Source: Sternotherus odoratus
Taxonomy: Eukaryota > Chordata > Testudines > Kinosternidae
Length of the DNA: 64,000 nt
Reading direction: 5' to 3'
Assembly: GCA_032164245.1 (NCBI GenBank)
Contig: JAVMKO010000006.1
Span: 10,121,001 to 10,185,000 of the forward strand
This document shows, one piece after another, positions 41,650 through 52,778 of this stretch. The notes under the pieces are model-generated. The model had not been told where the DNA came from and did not search any database. It saw only the letters and a list, made by a program, of their open reading frames with translations. The translations under genes were made by a program, and so were the position numbers. Position 1 is the first letter of the stretch. Every line of letters begins with the position of its first letter.

Positions 41650-44600
41650 AAGGGCCATCAAACAGGTCCTTGGCATACTTAACCTTCTGCAGGTGCTCCA
41701 AATTCCTGCTCTGACTATAGGTAAGCCTAACAATGAAGGAACACTGGCCTTCTAAAGCCTTATGCTGGTCTTGATCCTGTCCTGAGCTCCAGGTGGGAAA
41801 ACCCTGACACCCAGGTGGAGCCAAGTACAGGACGGAAGCCTCTGTTTGCAAAGAGCTGAGTCCACCTGGTGCTGTGCAAGTGATTTTTAAGAGTGGCTAA
41901 CATCAAAGCACTGGCCAGTTAGCACTGCCCAGTGCTGGGACAACCGTCGGTCTATGGAGGACTAGACTCAGCAATGTAGTTCAGGGGAGTAAAATCTTAA
42001 CCATGATTTGAGCACTGGGAAGGGATCCTTGTTGTGTTGTCCAGCAGGTAGCCATGTTGCACTAGTGGGCTGAGTTTACTATGATTTATCATGTGTTTTA
42101 CAGCAGGTCTAGTGGCCCCAGCTTTGATCAGGACCCCAGGGTGTGAGGTGCTGTACATTCACCTAACAAGCAACAGGCCCTGCCCAGCAGGGTTATAAAG
42201 AAACAGCCCCCAGGGGTCATTGCCAAAGGCAAGGTGCCAGATTAGACGGACCAAGACTCTGAGCTGATATGGCTCAGGATGGCACTCCCCAGTTGCTGTT
42301 TTCTTTCATTCATGCACAATCAACGTCATGTGCATTTCAATTGGTTTTTAAAGGATGACAATTTGCTGGGTGTATGTGTGAAATCTCCCGCGTGCATGAG
42401 CTCACAGATAAACAGTCCAGGACTCGTCACAGCGGGGAAAGAGATTTGTGCTAAATGCATCACACACTGCTTGAAACCACAGCCTCTAGAAAAAATGAAT
42501 CTCAGCAGGGGAGCAGCAGGGAAAGGAGAAGGCAGAGATGCTAGGAGTGCCTGATTTGTCCGAGCAAGACTTGAACTGTAAGGACCATAAGAGAGCTTGT
42601 TTGTGTGGAAGGCCTGAGAGAGAGAGAGAACGTCCGTGACTACATCACAGCCTGAATGCACGAGAGCTGATGTCTCTGAGGAAAGAAAGGAGCAACAGAA
42701 GTGAAGGGGTTATGCCAGAGATAGTCAATTATGTTTTCTCAAGGTCTAGCTTTCTTGGTCAAGTATAGTCAAGGTCCAGAGGCCAGAGAAAATAATAATA
42801 AAACCCAACAATAATGATTGTATAGTAAAAGCCGTTATCCGGCACTTTATCAGCCAGAAAGCTCTATTAACTGGCATTTCTTCTGATATCTCCCAATGCA
42901 AATCTTCAATCTAGGAACCAGGACTAGCATACTGCCCGGGAGGTTATGCAATTGTACATTCTTTTATGCAAAAGAGGCAGAAGACACGTAAACAAGCTGT
43001 TATCAGGGATGTATTCAAAAAAGCAGCTCCAAGGGTGTGTCATAGGGTCATTACAGATTCAGCCCAATTCCTACACCTTCGACAGCTACAGTGATACCAA
43101 AGGAAAGGAGAAAGACGGACCAATATTTTCATATGACCAGTGACGTTGGGGGCCTAGGTGCCCAGCTGGAGACCCCCTTGAGAAGATGCTGCTGGACTTT
43201 GTGCTTGTGCTTCTTTGCTTTCTGCAACAATCTGGACAGTTTTTCTTTCAACTGCAGCTTGTGTTAAAAGATTGTATTTGCTCCGTTATAAAGCAGGTGG
43301 GTAATCTAAAAAAACACCGCCAGGCTCCCTGACACCCTGAGCATTCAGCAAGAATGTTGCCTTATCCAATCCCCTTGGGAGCAACCTCAGGAACAAAAAC
43401 AGGATTTCAATTGGGTGAGAATAATTAGGGGCAAGCATGTCTCCAATCGGGGGCTGCAAGCTATGGAATGGGCTAAACATTTGCTTGCCGTATATTTGGG
43501 GCATGGTAAATGTTTGAGAAATAAATCCCCATTTGGGCAAGAGGCCTTACCAACAGCTGGGAAGCTTAAAGGGAATATCCTGAAAAAAAGAAGAAACAAA
43601 ACAAAAAATACCTTTCCTTAACTACTAAAACATACACAGATTCCAGGAGTTATAGCCGATGGGTTTCATCAGTGCTCAGAAAGTTCCCTTTCCAGATGCA
43701 AAATGTCAGGAGGAGGGGAGTTTCATTATTACAGGAGTGACCGTAATGATGATCTCTATATGGAGACTAGGTTCTTTCTTTACAGTGTGCTGGAAAACAC
43801 TAGGGTTTGTGAGTTTGGGGACAAATCATCTTATTTTGGTTGTGAGATCAAGAGCAGGCATTAAGGTTATAATTGCAGAAACAGCTGGATCGTAAATAAC
43901 CCATGCAGAATTTATTCTAATTGTTCCCTGCACAGGATGCTTCTGCGTATCCAATAATTATTCATAGTGGTCCCTGTTTCTGTATAAATATTTTCAGATA
44001 TAGTCCAATTGGCTCTTGCTCTCTTCAAAACCTGAGTCAGAATTTCAGGCTGGAGACTCAGCGCTTATTTAGTATCTGGGTGTGAATGGCACAGATTGAA
44101 AAGGAGCAATTACTGTGTGGTAAACGACTCTAGAAATCTGAGTTTGAAGGCTACAGCTGGGATTTCTTGAAAATTTCCTTGCAGCTGTAATGGCATTTAC
44201 TCTGCATGGGAAAGGTTTTCCAGGCAATGCTGCTTTTATTGGCATTAGAAGCAATATGCATTAAGTGAAATTGTTGGATCTAGCTTAAAGAAAACTTCCC
44301 TCATGTTCAATTATGAGACTTAATATTTCCATAAAAGTTTCTCAAGAAGGCCTCTGGTTATGTGCAGTTCCACCCTGCGTAGGGATGCACAAACTGACAG
44401 AGAGATAAGTTACATCTGCAGACGTGTTCGTCAGTTTTGGGTGCCCAACGTGTGAAGATTGGCTTGAGTGGATAACATGGAAGCCTCTCTCTGCTGGACT
44501 ATGGAGACCAAAACCCTTTTTGTTATGTGCAGAAGCAAGCCTCCCAGTAGGTGGAGAGGGGTAGAGGAACGGAACGTGTGTAAGGAGCCCTTTCTCCTTA

Positions 44601-46015
44601 CCTCTCCACATCTCTGGGGGCTACCAGAGTCACAGATGAAGAGGTCTCTAGTGCAGCCAGCATCCGAGCTGGTAGCCCCAGAGTGAAATGGCTGAGCACA
44701 TGATGGCTTTGATACTTTGCGGAAGGGGCTGGGAAGTCCCCCCATGACACACCGGTATAGAGAATATAACCAGAGCTGCTTCTGACACAGTTACCCCCAA
44801 CCCTGATTTTTTCAGTGAGGCTGAGCACTGACTCCCATTGACTTCATTGGGAGTTTGGCCTGGGATGGGTTCGCTCCCCTTTCTCAGGCAAGGGAGCCCG
44901 AGAGAACTCACTTGGAACCCCATTTTTAAAAACAGAGCTGAACACAACTGAGGCCTGAGTTCCCGGGGCTCTGGCAAGGCGTGAGTTCTGGGCCGCTGTT
45001 TCGGGGCTCCTGTATTTCATTGCTCAGGGCATCCTAGAAAAAGAGGGAAGAGAATGACTTTCGAGCAAGAATACCTGTAGCGTGCATAGCACTGTCTTCC
45101 ATTTTGTTAAAAAATATATGCTGAAATGTCCCTTTAACATCAGTGGTTTGGAATTCAGCTCTTCGGGAGAAGCTTGAAAAAAAGCTTTGAGATGCCCTGA
45201 ACTTTTCTTTAAAAATAGGAAGGGAGGTTTCACAAACAACCCCCGAGGCTTTTCCAGCCCGAGCGAAGAGATCAAGAAGACATTCATGTCATCCTCAAAG
45301 GCGAGCACTCTGAATTTCAAACATGAGATACCGGCATGAACGTTAATGTGCCATTCTATTTAGATTAGCCAATAATTTGGTCTGGGGAAATAGTTAGCTA
45401 AGGGCTTGTTCATATTTTTGTCTCCCTGGCCTGGAGCTTGTTACCATTCTTGTCTGCTTTGGTCTGCAGTGCTGCACTTCCTGTGTGACAAAGACCCCAT
45501 GAGGTAGCACAGCACTGTTCTTATGCTTGACATGTGCTTTGCTTTTATGAGTATCAAAGTGATCCACCTGGCTTAAACAACCCATATGCAATCTTCATAG
45601 TCCCTACTTTCTGATGGGGAAGGAAAGAGGAGGACGGTCCGGGACACACTTTGCATTGGATTCACTTAAGAGTGAGGGCGGGGAAGATTTAAATAACTGG
45701 GAGAGACAGGTATGGGCCAATGCTAATTGTTAATAATGGAGATGGTGCCATTGATTTACTGTTTGCTTTATTACTGCAAGTGCAGGTCCCGCTCTCAATA
45801 AAGTCAATGGCCAAAATTACTTTGGTTTGACCTATAGCTTGCCAGCTTCCCTGTTTGAGATCTTGCCAGCTAAGGCCAGATTGATACTAGAAGAGGTCTG
45901 CCGGTATATAGTTCCCCTTCAGTGGAACCGTGGCTGTTCCTTTGTGTAGGGGTCTCCCACTTCCTCTACTGTGAGGTGTGGATTTCACCCTGACCATGGA
46001 ATTCTTGGCTAATTA
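41650..46015. other. Non-coding stretch, mostly unique
   Basis: No gene recognised over about 4.4 kb. Transposon scraps are likely at 42715-42880. There AGAGATAGTCAATTATG and AGTCAAGGTCCAGAGG resemble a hAT-type end, and GTTATCCGGCACTTTATC with TATTAACTGGCA resembles a Tigger-type end. CCATTGACTTCATTGGGAG at about 44837 is the recurrent repeat motif. Open frames up to 111 codons lack features. Confidence 0.5.
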
Positions 46016-46019
46016 TTAC

Positions 46020-46235
46020 AATAATACCTCACTTGTACAGCACGCTTTTCACACCTGTCCATCTCAAAGTTCTTTACAAAGGAGGACAGCATTGTTAGCC
46101 TCGTTTTACAGATGGGGAAACTGAGGCAATGGGGCTTGCCCAAGGTCACCTAGCAGGCCAGGACAGAGCTGGGAATAGAATTCAGATCACCTGAATCCCC
46201 ATCTAGTGCTGCTAGGCCAACTGCTTCCCTAGGCT
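46020..46235 (-). repeat. MIR-type SINE, antisense, well preserved
   Basis: ATCTCAAAGTTCTTTACAAA, TTTTACAGATGGGGAAACTG, GCTTGCCCAAGGTCACCTAG, AGAGCTGGGAATAGAATTC and TGCTAGGCCAACTGC form a nearly complete antisense copy. Confidence 0.88.
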
Positions 46236-46239
46236 CACC

Positions 46240-47540
46240 AGGAAGAGAGTTATATGGTGGGGGCCCAATATCCAGCAGTGGAAATGTTCCTCTGAGAACA
46301 TACTCTTGCAGGGGTCCTTCTGGCAAATGGAGAATTTCATAGCCTTTCCATTCCAGTCATTTTCTAATTCCCAGTGCCCTTAGGTGCCCTGAAAGGCAAA
46401 GCAAAAGTTAGAGCAGCCCTGGGACTGTTCTTATTTCCACTAGGACCTAGGTAAGACCCTACCTGCTTCATAATATGGGGAATGCAAAAGCTTGAAGCTT
46501 CATTCTTTCCTCACTTTCCCCCTCAATCCTGCCCCAAGATCAGGGCTGGGACAACTGAGAGTTTGGGTATGTGTGTCTAAAACAGAGCAGAGAACACAGC
46601 ATATAGACCAGACTGGTATAGGTGAATTAACAAATGACGTGAGTCCTAAATAATCGTTTCAGGAAGATGTGATATTTTTACACTTCAATATTTTACTTTA
46701 AAAACCAGCTAATCACAGCCACATAGGGGTTTTATATCCCACAGAGAAACTATCAGGTTTGATTAGCACATTAAGCTCCTGCTGAAAGTAAATTTTTTTT
46801 GCTCCCCTCATTCACTTTTGCGCTGGCAGCTGAGTAAATCTAGAACTGCGACCTGCCCCTGTGTTACACACATATCCAAACAACTATGATAGTCATACAG
46901 TTACCGTATTTATTTGTGTATGGGTGGGCTTATGTGCATGCAGAGTGGGCGTCTGCCTGTTGTTGCACGTGCAAAATTGGATGCTGACTGCAACTTTGAT
47001 TCAGGGTGGCATTTACTGTACATGCAAATTTTGGGACTGGAGAAGAAATGCTAAGTGGCTGAGAACAGCATGAAGTGAAGATTAAAAAATGGAACATAAG
47101 CCTTTGCCAGTGCCCCTCTGGGTCCTGGCCACTAATCTGGATTTTGCTGTATCCTTCCTCTCCTTTGGGGATCTTACGTGGGTTCAGTTGCCGTCATTCT
47201 GCCACCAGCTCCCCTGACATCTGGGCAAGATCTCCACAGTTATTAACTGAATATTGATATGTGACAAATGCTTTGCAGCAGGAGGGTCATGCTGTGAGCC
47301 TCTGAATGACTGAATGTTGAAAAGAGTCAGACTTGAAATATCTTGTCAGACCCCAGAGCAAAGTCCTTCCTCTGAGAGAAGGCAGGTCTTGAGACCAGCC
47401 TTCAGAGTGAGCCCAAATCTCCAGCGGTCTGAGATCTGGCAGGGCATCAGTGACCTGATTCTCTAACGTCTTGAGTCATTCAGTGGGGGCCCAGGGCACT
47501 CAGTGTCTCAAAAGATTAGGGGTGGGATTTTCAAAAGTGC
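46240..47540. other. Non-coding stretch
   Basis: Nothing recognised. The end (GGGATTTTCAAAAGTGCTC) is an old repeat motif cut by the LTR element that follows. Confidence 0.5.
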
Positions 47541-47544
47541 TCAG

Positions 47545-47808
47545 TATCATGGACGTCTGTACCAGATATGGACTGGCTATAGAATTTACTTATACACACC
47601 AGATGTGTTCATTGTAAGTAAGGTGACCAGACAGCAAGTGTGAAAAATCGGGGCGGGGCAGGGGGTAATAGGAGCTTATATAAGAAAAAGACCAAAAATT
47701 GGGACTGTCCTTATAAAATAGGGACAGCTGGTCACCCTAATTGTAAGCATCCGTAAAGCATCTGCAAGGTATGGTTGAAGTGGCTGAACAGTGTAATACA
47801 GATTAGCA
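47545..47808 (-). repeat. 3' LTR of the gypsy-type element
   Basis: Without the MITE and its duplication (129 bases) it is only about 135 bases. Read on - it starts TGCTAATCTG just after the purine tract TTAAAGGGGAGAA and ends near GTCCATGATA. It aligns with 50595-50734. Confidence 0.7.
47619..47739. mobile_element. TAGGGTGACCAG hAT-type MITE, copy 3, in the LTR
   Basis: Starts TAAGGTGACCAGACAG and ends CAGCTGGTCACCCTA, flanked by identical ATTGTAAG at 47611-47618 and 47740-47747. The perfect eight-base duplication confirms hAT-type insertion and that the LTR is older. Confidence 0.92.
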
Positions 47809-47922
47809 TTCTCCCCTTTAAGTGCTATGTTCCTACCATTTACAATATTTACGCTATCACGCTGTCTTTGAAGTTCAGTAGGTATCTGTCTGTTGTGTCT
47901 CTCAGTCATATTGTTTTTCTAA

Positions 47923-48690
47923 TTATATGACCCAAACGCATAACAACTTGGTTATTAGGCTATTAGTTGCAACGACTGGTCGTGGTTGGTTTGATATCCT
48001 TGTGTCATCCTTGTCTCTGCATCCACCCTTGGTAGAGTTTGCTCTGTTGATTGTTCTTCCTGAGGAATAAACTGTAGATGTCAACAGTTTGTGGTGAGGT
48101 CTCCACTGTTGGCCTCGATCACATATGATCTGGGTGCTGAGTTCTTTTTCTTTACGATAGCTGGAATTGTCCATCTTTTTTCTCCATCCAATTTGACATG
48201 AACATGGTCACTGGGTTCTAGACCCATCAGTTTGCTGAGTGATGTTTGTGGTAAAAGTGTCCATAAGCTACTCTTTCCATGCCTGGCCAGTTTGAAGACA
48301 CATTCTTTTCCGAAGTTGGAACAGTAGTTCTGAGTTGTTTTCCCATCAGGAGTTGTGCTGGATTATATCCAGTACCTGTTATGGGTATTGATCTGTAACT
48401 CAGAAGAGCAAGGAATGGATCTTCCTGCTGTAGGATTTTCTTGGCTGTTTTTACAGCTCACTCAGCCTCTCCATTCACTTGTGGGTAACGTGAGCTGCAA
48501 GTAATATGGTCAAAATCATATTTTGTTTGGAATGACAAATTCTGCTGCCAGTGAATTGTGGTTCATAGTCCATCATTAGTTGTTCTGGGATACTGAAAGC
48601 AGCAAAAGTGCACTTCAGTTTCTTGATAATACAACATGTTATGTCTTTCAAGTACATTATCTCTATATACTTGGGAAAATATTTCACAAT
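47923..48690 (-). pseudogene. Integrase region of the gypsy-type element
   Basis: On - the catalytic core is seen from YFPKYIEIMYLKDIT through FAAFSIPEQLMMDYEPQF, where the middle Asp motif lies, and PQVNGEAE, which holds the Glu. A stop follows directly, then LLSYRSIPITGTGYNPAQLL and a C-terminal tail with several stops. The upstream part with the first Asp and the zinc finger is absent. Confidence 0.75.
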
Positions 48691-48729
48691 GACCAGGTAA
48701 TGTCCTCTGAAGTTGCATAAATTTGCAGA

Positions 48730-48940
48730 TAGTCTCTTTCAGGGTCTCTTTGGTAGAGATGTTTGTTCAGCATTGTCTTTTAAGTTGATTTGTACTGGAT
48801 CTCCTTTTGAAAGACCAGTATAATCAAATCCTCCATTGAGTTCTTCCACTTTTTTCATTAGGCCCATCGTGGCTACCACTCTGCAGCTGAGAAGGTTGTT
48901 GGTCTGTGGTCCTTTTATCACAGATAGTGAATGCATGGCT
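48730..48940 (-). pseudogene. Pre-RT remnant of the gypsy-type element
   Basis: A short open piece on - includes LSVIKGPQTNNLLSC, VEELNGGFDY and KGDPVQINLKDNAE, the type of sequence that precedes the RT palm in Ty3/gypsy Pol. It is followed within about 50 bases by integrase, so the RT and RNase H domains were lost by deletion. Confidence 0.65.
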
Positions 48941-48959
48941 TTTGTCTTTGTAAGTTGTT

Positions 48960-49345
48960 TCTGGGGAGAACTGGCCCCAGAATACCTCCAGGCTAGTCAG
49001 AGCTGTGTCAGGTGACTTCAGCTCTGGGAGGGGTTGAAGGTTATTGTAAGTCCCTTCTGAGATGACTGTGATGTCAGCTATGGAGTCAATTTTAAAGTCA
49101 ATAGTCTTGCCTTGAATATTCAGGAAGGCTCTATATAATCAAACTTGATAGATCCCAGAAACAACAGCTTTTGATTGTCTGTAATATGAGTCAACTCCCT
49201 GGCTGCTTGGGTATGACAAACAGCTGCAAAATGTCCATATTTCTTCCAATTATTACACCATGGATCTCTGATTGACATACATCATCTCTTGGGAGATGAT
49301 TTTTTCCACATTTTATGCATGTCACCTTAAATTTGTCTCTCTTAG
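48960..49345 (-). pseudogene. Zinc knuckle and protease-like remnant
   Basis: On - one frame gives CIKCGKNHLP near 49320 and another GHFAAVCHTQAARE near 49220. IDSIADITVISEGTYNNL lies near 49060-49115. That matches a retropepsin active-site strand in which the usual D-T/S-G-A triplet is altered to DSIAD. Frames change between the blocks, so no protein can be made. Confidence 0.65.
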
Positions 49346-49880
49346 CCCTGGTCTACGCTATAAACATATCCGTATAACTGTGGGCAAGTCTCCACTACAG
49401 AAATACTTCAGTATAACTATGGCACTCAGGGGTGTGAAAAATCAACCCCCCAAGTGATGTGGTTATACTGACCTACATCAGGGTAGACAGTGCTGTGTCG
49501 ACGGGAAAGCTTCTCCTGCCGACATAGCTACTGCCTCTTGTGAAGGGGGATTAACTATACTAATGGGAGAGCTCTTTCCCGTCAGTGTCAAGTGTCTTCA
49601 CTAAAGTGCTTACAGGCTTTGTAAGTGTAGACCTGCCCAATGTTGCTAAGGGATGTAGAAAATCCACACCCCTGAGCAACGCAGTTATACCAACTGAACT
49701 CCCGATGAAGACAGCGCTATGTCGACAGAAGAACATCTTCCATCAGCATAGCTACCATCTCCCAAGGAGGTGGAGTACCTATGCCAAAGGGAGAAGCTCT
49801 CCTGTTGGTGTAGGTAGCATCTTCCCTACGCACTACAGCAGGGCAGCTGCAGTGCTGTAAGTGTAGACAAGCTCTGAAAC
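49346..49880. mobile_element. Dimeric Harbinger-like MITE inserted in the gypsy element
   Basis: Two related units in direct orientation. Unit 1 (about 49346-49637) ends GTAAGTGTAGACCTGCCC. Unit 2 (about 49638-49880) repeats the order ACACCCCTGAG, TTATACCAACTGA, GCTATGTCGACAGAAGAAC and CATAGCTACCATCTC, and ends GTAAGTGTAGACAAGCTC. It splits the retrotransposon's zinc-knuckle region from gag, so it is younger than the retrotransposon. Confidence 0.7.
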
Positions 49881-49929
49881 TGGGAGATCTCTCTCCTTGC
49901 CTCAGGGGTCCTACAATGATGACTTAACA

Positions 49930-50490
49930 TTTGAGTCTGTTTACAGCTTCTAAACTAGTTTCAGGGTTTTCAAGTTGCTCCTGTCTTTTGTTCTGTTGTT
50001 TGACTAATTCCGACTGCTTTGCTATCTATATAGCTGTGGCCTGGGTTAAATCTCTCTTCGGCTGTAGCTGCTGTGAAAGGTCTTTATCTGTTGATCCAAT
50101 CACTAGCCTGTCTCTGATATTTTCCGGTTTTGCATTCCCCAAATCACATTTGTCAGTGTATGCAGAGCTCTTATAAAACATTTAACATTTCCTCCCTGGA
50201 TCTTGAGTTCTCTGGTGAAAACATTCTCTTTGATAAACCACGTCTCTGAGGTATAGCGTATGCCTCAAAGATAGCCAGAACCCTTTCATAGTTATATTTG
50301 TGACTGTCTCCAGTAAAGTCAAAGGATTTAAAGATATGCACTGCCTCCTTCCCCATAGCATAAATGAAAGAAGATACCTGTAGATCTCCAGTTTCTTTGC
50401 GGAGTTTGTTTGCCATTTGAAATCTTGCAAAATCTTATCTCCCGTCTGTCCACTGTGAAGGTTTGCCAAAGCTGAAGTTCTCTGGGGCAT
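49930..50490 (-). pseudogene. Gag-like region of the gypsy-type element
   Basis: On - the region reads in overlapping frames: WQTNSAKKLE or MANKLRKETGDLQV, AVHIFKSFDF, YNYERVLAIFEAY, FSPENSRSREEMLN, then DRLVIGSTDKDLSQQL and LVKQQNKRQEQLE. This is the capsid-like and C-terminal part of a Ty3/gypsy Gag with about two frame changes. Confidence 0.7.
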
Positions 50491-50580
50491 TGAAGAGGGG
50501 CATATTGATGGGATCCTGCAGTATTTGTTGCTTTGTTCCTTCTGTCTGCAACCTTTGTTCCTCTGTTTCTGTTCTTAGTT

Positions 50581-50594
50581 TACTCCTAACACCA
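50581..50594 (-). other. Primer-binding site candidate
   Basis: On - TGGTGTTAGGAGTA follows the 5' LTR end. TGG followed by a Leu-tRNA-like 3' complement is usual for such elements. tRNA identity is a guess. Confidence 0.55.
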
Positions 50595-50734
50595 TGTCAT
50601 GTACTTCTGTACCACATATTGGCTGGTCACAGAGCTTGCTTATGCACGTCACAATTATTCATCATAAGATCCTTTAATGCTTTGCACCCTAAGGCGTAGG
50701 TTTGTTTAAATGAGGTATTTTATAAACAGTGGTA
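50595..50734 (-). repeat. 5' LTR of the gypsy-type element
   Basis: About 140 bases aligning with the 3' LTR (TTCTGTACCACATATTGGCT versus GTCTGTACCAGATATGGACT, and further to AACAGTGGTAA). The outer edge is overrun by PLE copy C, so its outer target duplication is lost. Confidence 0.7.
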
Positions 50735-51830
50735 ACAAAGAGTCCTGTGGCACCTTAAAGACTAACTAAAGTATTGAAGCATAAGCTTTCGTGGGCTAAT
50801 ACCCACTTCGTCGGATGCAAGCAGTGGAAGTGTCCAGGGACAGGTATAGATAAGTAGGCAAAAACCAGGTAGGAGATAACAAGGTTAGTCCAATCAGGCT
50901 GAACCAGCTTGTTATCTCAAATCAGGGAGGGTGAGGTATTCCTCTAGCAGCTGAATTGGAGGTGTGAACTTGGAGAGAGGAGAAGCTGTTTTTGTAATTA
51001 GCAAGCCATTCAAAATCTTTGTTCAATCCCAGATTGATTGTGTTAAATTTGCAAATGAATTGCAGCTCTGCAGTTTCTCTTTGCAGTCTGGTCTTGAAGT
51101 GTTTTTGCTGCAATATGGTGATTTTTAAATCTGTAATTGTGTGTCCAGGCAGGTTGAAGTGTTCCCCTACAGGTTTTTGTATATTGCCATTCCTAATATC
51201 TGATTTGTGTCCATTTATCCTTTTTCGTAGGGACTGTCCAGTTTGGCCGATGTACATAGCAGAGGGACATTGCTGGCATATAATGGCATATATGACATTG
51301 GTAGATGTGCAGGTGAATGAACCAGTGATGGTGTGGCTGATCTGGTTAGGTCCTGTGATGGTTTTGCTGGTGTAGATATGTGAGCAGAGTTGGCATCGAG
51401 GTTTGTTGCATGGATTGGTTCCTGAGTTGGAGTTATTGTGGTGCAGTGTGCTGTTGCTGGTGAGAATCTGTTTAAGGTTGGCAGGTTGTCTGTGTGCCAG
51501 GACTGGCCTTCCTCCCAAGGCCTGTGAAAGTGAGGGATTATTGTCCAGGATGGGTTGTAGGTCACTGATGATGCGTTGCAGAGGTTTTAACTGAGGGCTG
51601 TAGGTGATGGCCAGTGGTGTTCTGTTTTTTTCTTTTTTGGGCTTGTCTTGCAGCATCAGGCTTCTGGGTACACGTCTGGCTCTGTTGACCTGTGTCCTTA
51701 TTTTCTTGTGCGGGTATTGTAGTTTTGAGAAAGCTTGGTGAAGATCTTGTAGGTGTTGGTCTCCGTCTGAGGGGTTGGAGCAAATACGATTGTATTTATT
51801 CTCTAACACCTTCCTTCTTTACATATTGAT
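50735..51830 (-). mobile_element. PLE copy C, 5' truncated
   Basis: On - it contains the C-terminal coding part (51809-50922) and a 3' UTR ending at about 50735 with GGTGCCACAGGACTCTTTGTT. The 3' UTR has ACCTTGTTATCTCCTACCTG and CATCCGACGAAGTGGGTATT. Its 3' end touches the outer edge of the gypsy LTR, so it inserted there. The RT palm is missing upstream of about 51830. Confidence 0.9.
50922..51809 (-). CDS. PLE RT-thumb / zinc-motif / GIY-YIG endonuclease fragment
   Basis: An uninterrupted 295-codon frame from the C-terminal half of a Penelope-like element protein. Residues about 20-115 resemble the RT thumb and connector (QAFSKLQYPHKK, RTPLAITYSPQLKPLQRI). CNKPRCQLC at 134-142 is a zinc-binding Cys motif typical of PLEs of the Neptune type. 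The GIY-YIG nuclease follows: NVIYAI (Tyr 174), MYIGQT (186-188), LRKRINGH (Arg 195/197, His 201) and GEHF (Glu 216). All expected catalytic residues are present. The frame begins with GTG and has no proper start, because the element is 5' truncated, so it is not an expressed gene in its own right. The nuclease domain itself is undamaged, unlike copy B. Confidence 0.85.
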   Translation of the reverse strand: MLENKYNRICSNPSDGDQHLQDLHQAFSKLQYPHKKIRTQVNRARRVPRSLMLQDKPKKEKNRTPLAITYSPQLKPLQRIISDLQPILDNNPSLSQALGGRPVLAHRQPANLKQILTSNSTLHHNNSNSGTNPCNKPRCQLCSHIYTSKTITGPNQISHTITGSFTCTSTNVIYAIICQQCPSAMYIGQTGQSLRKRINGHKSDIRNGNIQKPVGEHFNLPGHTITDLKITILQQKHFKTRLQRETAELQFICKFNTINLGLNKDFEWLANYKNSFSSLQVHTSNSAARGIPHPP

Positions 51831-51834
51831 GAAA

Positions 51835-52535
51835 ATAGTCTAATTTCATGTTCTCTGGTCCCCGTTCAGGGCAGTGCTTGGGGGCGCTCTTATGCCCAGG
51901 CTTATTCAGGACAGCGCTTAAGCATGTGCTTAAACCACAGTGACTTTAATGGGATTGAAACATATGCCTAAAACAGGGCTGTCAGACCCATTGAAAAGAG
52001 AGGACAAATTCTCTGTGGGCCAGCCAGGATATAAATTCAGGACTGCACAGTGATGTCAGAGAAAGGTTTGCACAGAGATCCAGGGACGAATACGACCTTT
52101 ATGCAGTAACTAAATGTTTCATTATTTATTACTTGTGCAGCACTTTCTTGTAGCATTCATCGCTCAGTAAAAAAATCTGCTCCCCTATAGGTCACTGCTG
52201 TCTCAGCCCTTATTTATCTTCCTTCCCCGTCCGCCCTTCTGTTTCTCTCGCCTTTCCCTCTCTTTGTGAATTTCCTCTGTAATTTTCCCTGCATCCCCTT
52301 CCCTCCATCAGCTCCCCATTCCCGACCCAGTGGGCTTTAATTCTATTCTATTCTATTCTATTCAGGTGTTTGTACCACGTTCATCACCATAGTATCTGAG
52401 CTCCTGCCAGTAGTGCATTAAGTCATGTGTTGTTCGTTCTCTCATCCTCTCCCAGGAAGACAAGAGTCTCATTTTGGTAACGTCTTTTTTTTTTTTAAAA
52501 ATCTAAATGCAACTGAAGCTCTGTGTTTGTTTGTA
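51835..52535. other. Non-coding stretch with a pentanucleotide repeat
   Basis: Contains ATTCT repeats at about 52340-52363 (four to five units). The phrase CGCTTAAGCATGTGCTTAA (51915-51935) is a palindromic piece of an old sauropsid repeat also seen at 56290-56340. Confidence 0.55.
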
Positions 52536-52539
52536 ACAG

Positions 52540-52768
52540 GATTGGCAGGTAGTGTTCGATGGATCAGGGATCGATTTATCGTGTCTCATCTAGTCGTGAT
52601 AAATCGATCTTGGAACGTGCTCCCCGTCGGCTTCAGAACTCCATCTCCGCAAGAGGAGGAAGCAGAGTCGACGGGGTAGCGGCAACAGTTGACTTGCCGC
52701 CATGTGGACAGCCAGGTAAGTCAACCTAAGATACTTCGACTTGTGTATCTTAGGTCGACCCCCCAGCC
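52540..52768 (+). mobile_element. Harbinger-type MITE, left arm of an inverted pair
   Basis: Blocks ATCGATTTATCGTGTCTC, GTCGGCTTCAGAACTCCA, GCAGAGTCGACGGGGTAGC and AGGTAAGTCAACCTAAGATA follow family order. Left terminus lost. Confidence 0.8.
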
Positions 52769-52778
52769 CTTCGGCTTG

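Larger units (their letters stand above)
47545..50734 (-). mobile_element. Ty3/gypsy-type LTR retrotransposon, internally deleted
   Basis: On - the order is 5' LTR (50734-50595), primer-binding site, gag-like region, zinc knuckle and protease-like region, a short pre-RT piece, integrase, purine tract and 3' LTR (47808-47545). Both LTRs share the phrases TCTGTACCA, CTTAT.CAC and ATAAG/GTAAG. The left LTR carries a hAT MITE, and a MITE dimer sits in the coding region at 49346-49880. The RT and RNase H core is missing. It is an old, dead copy, described here only in outline. Confidence 0.8.
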
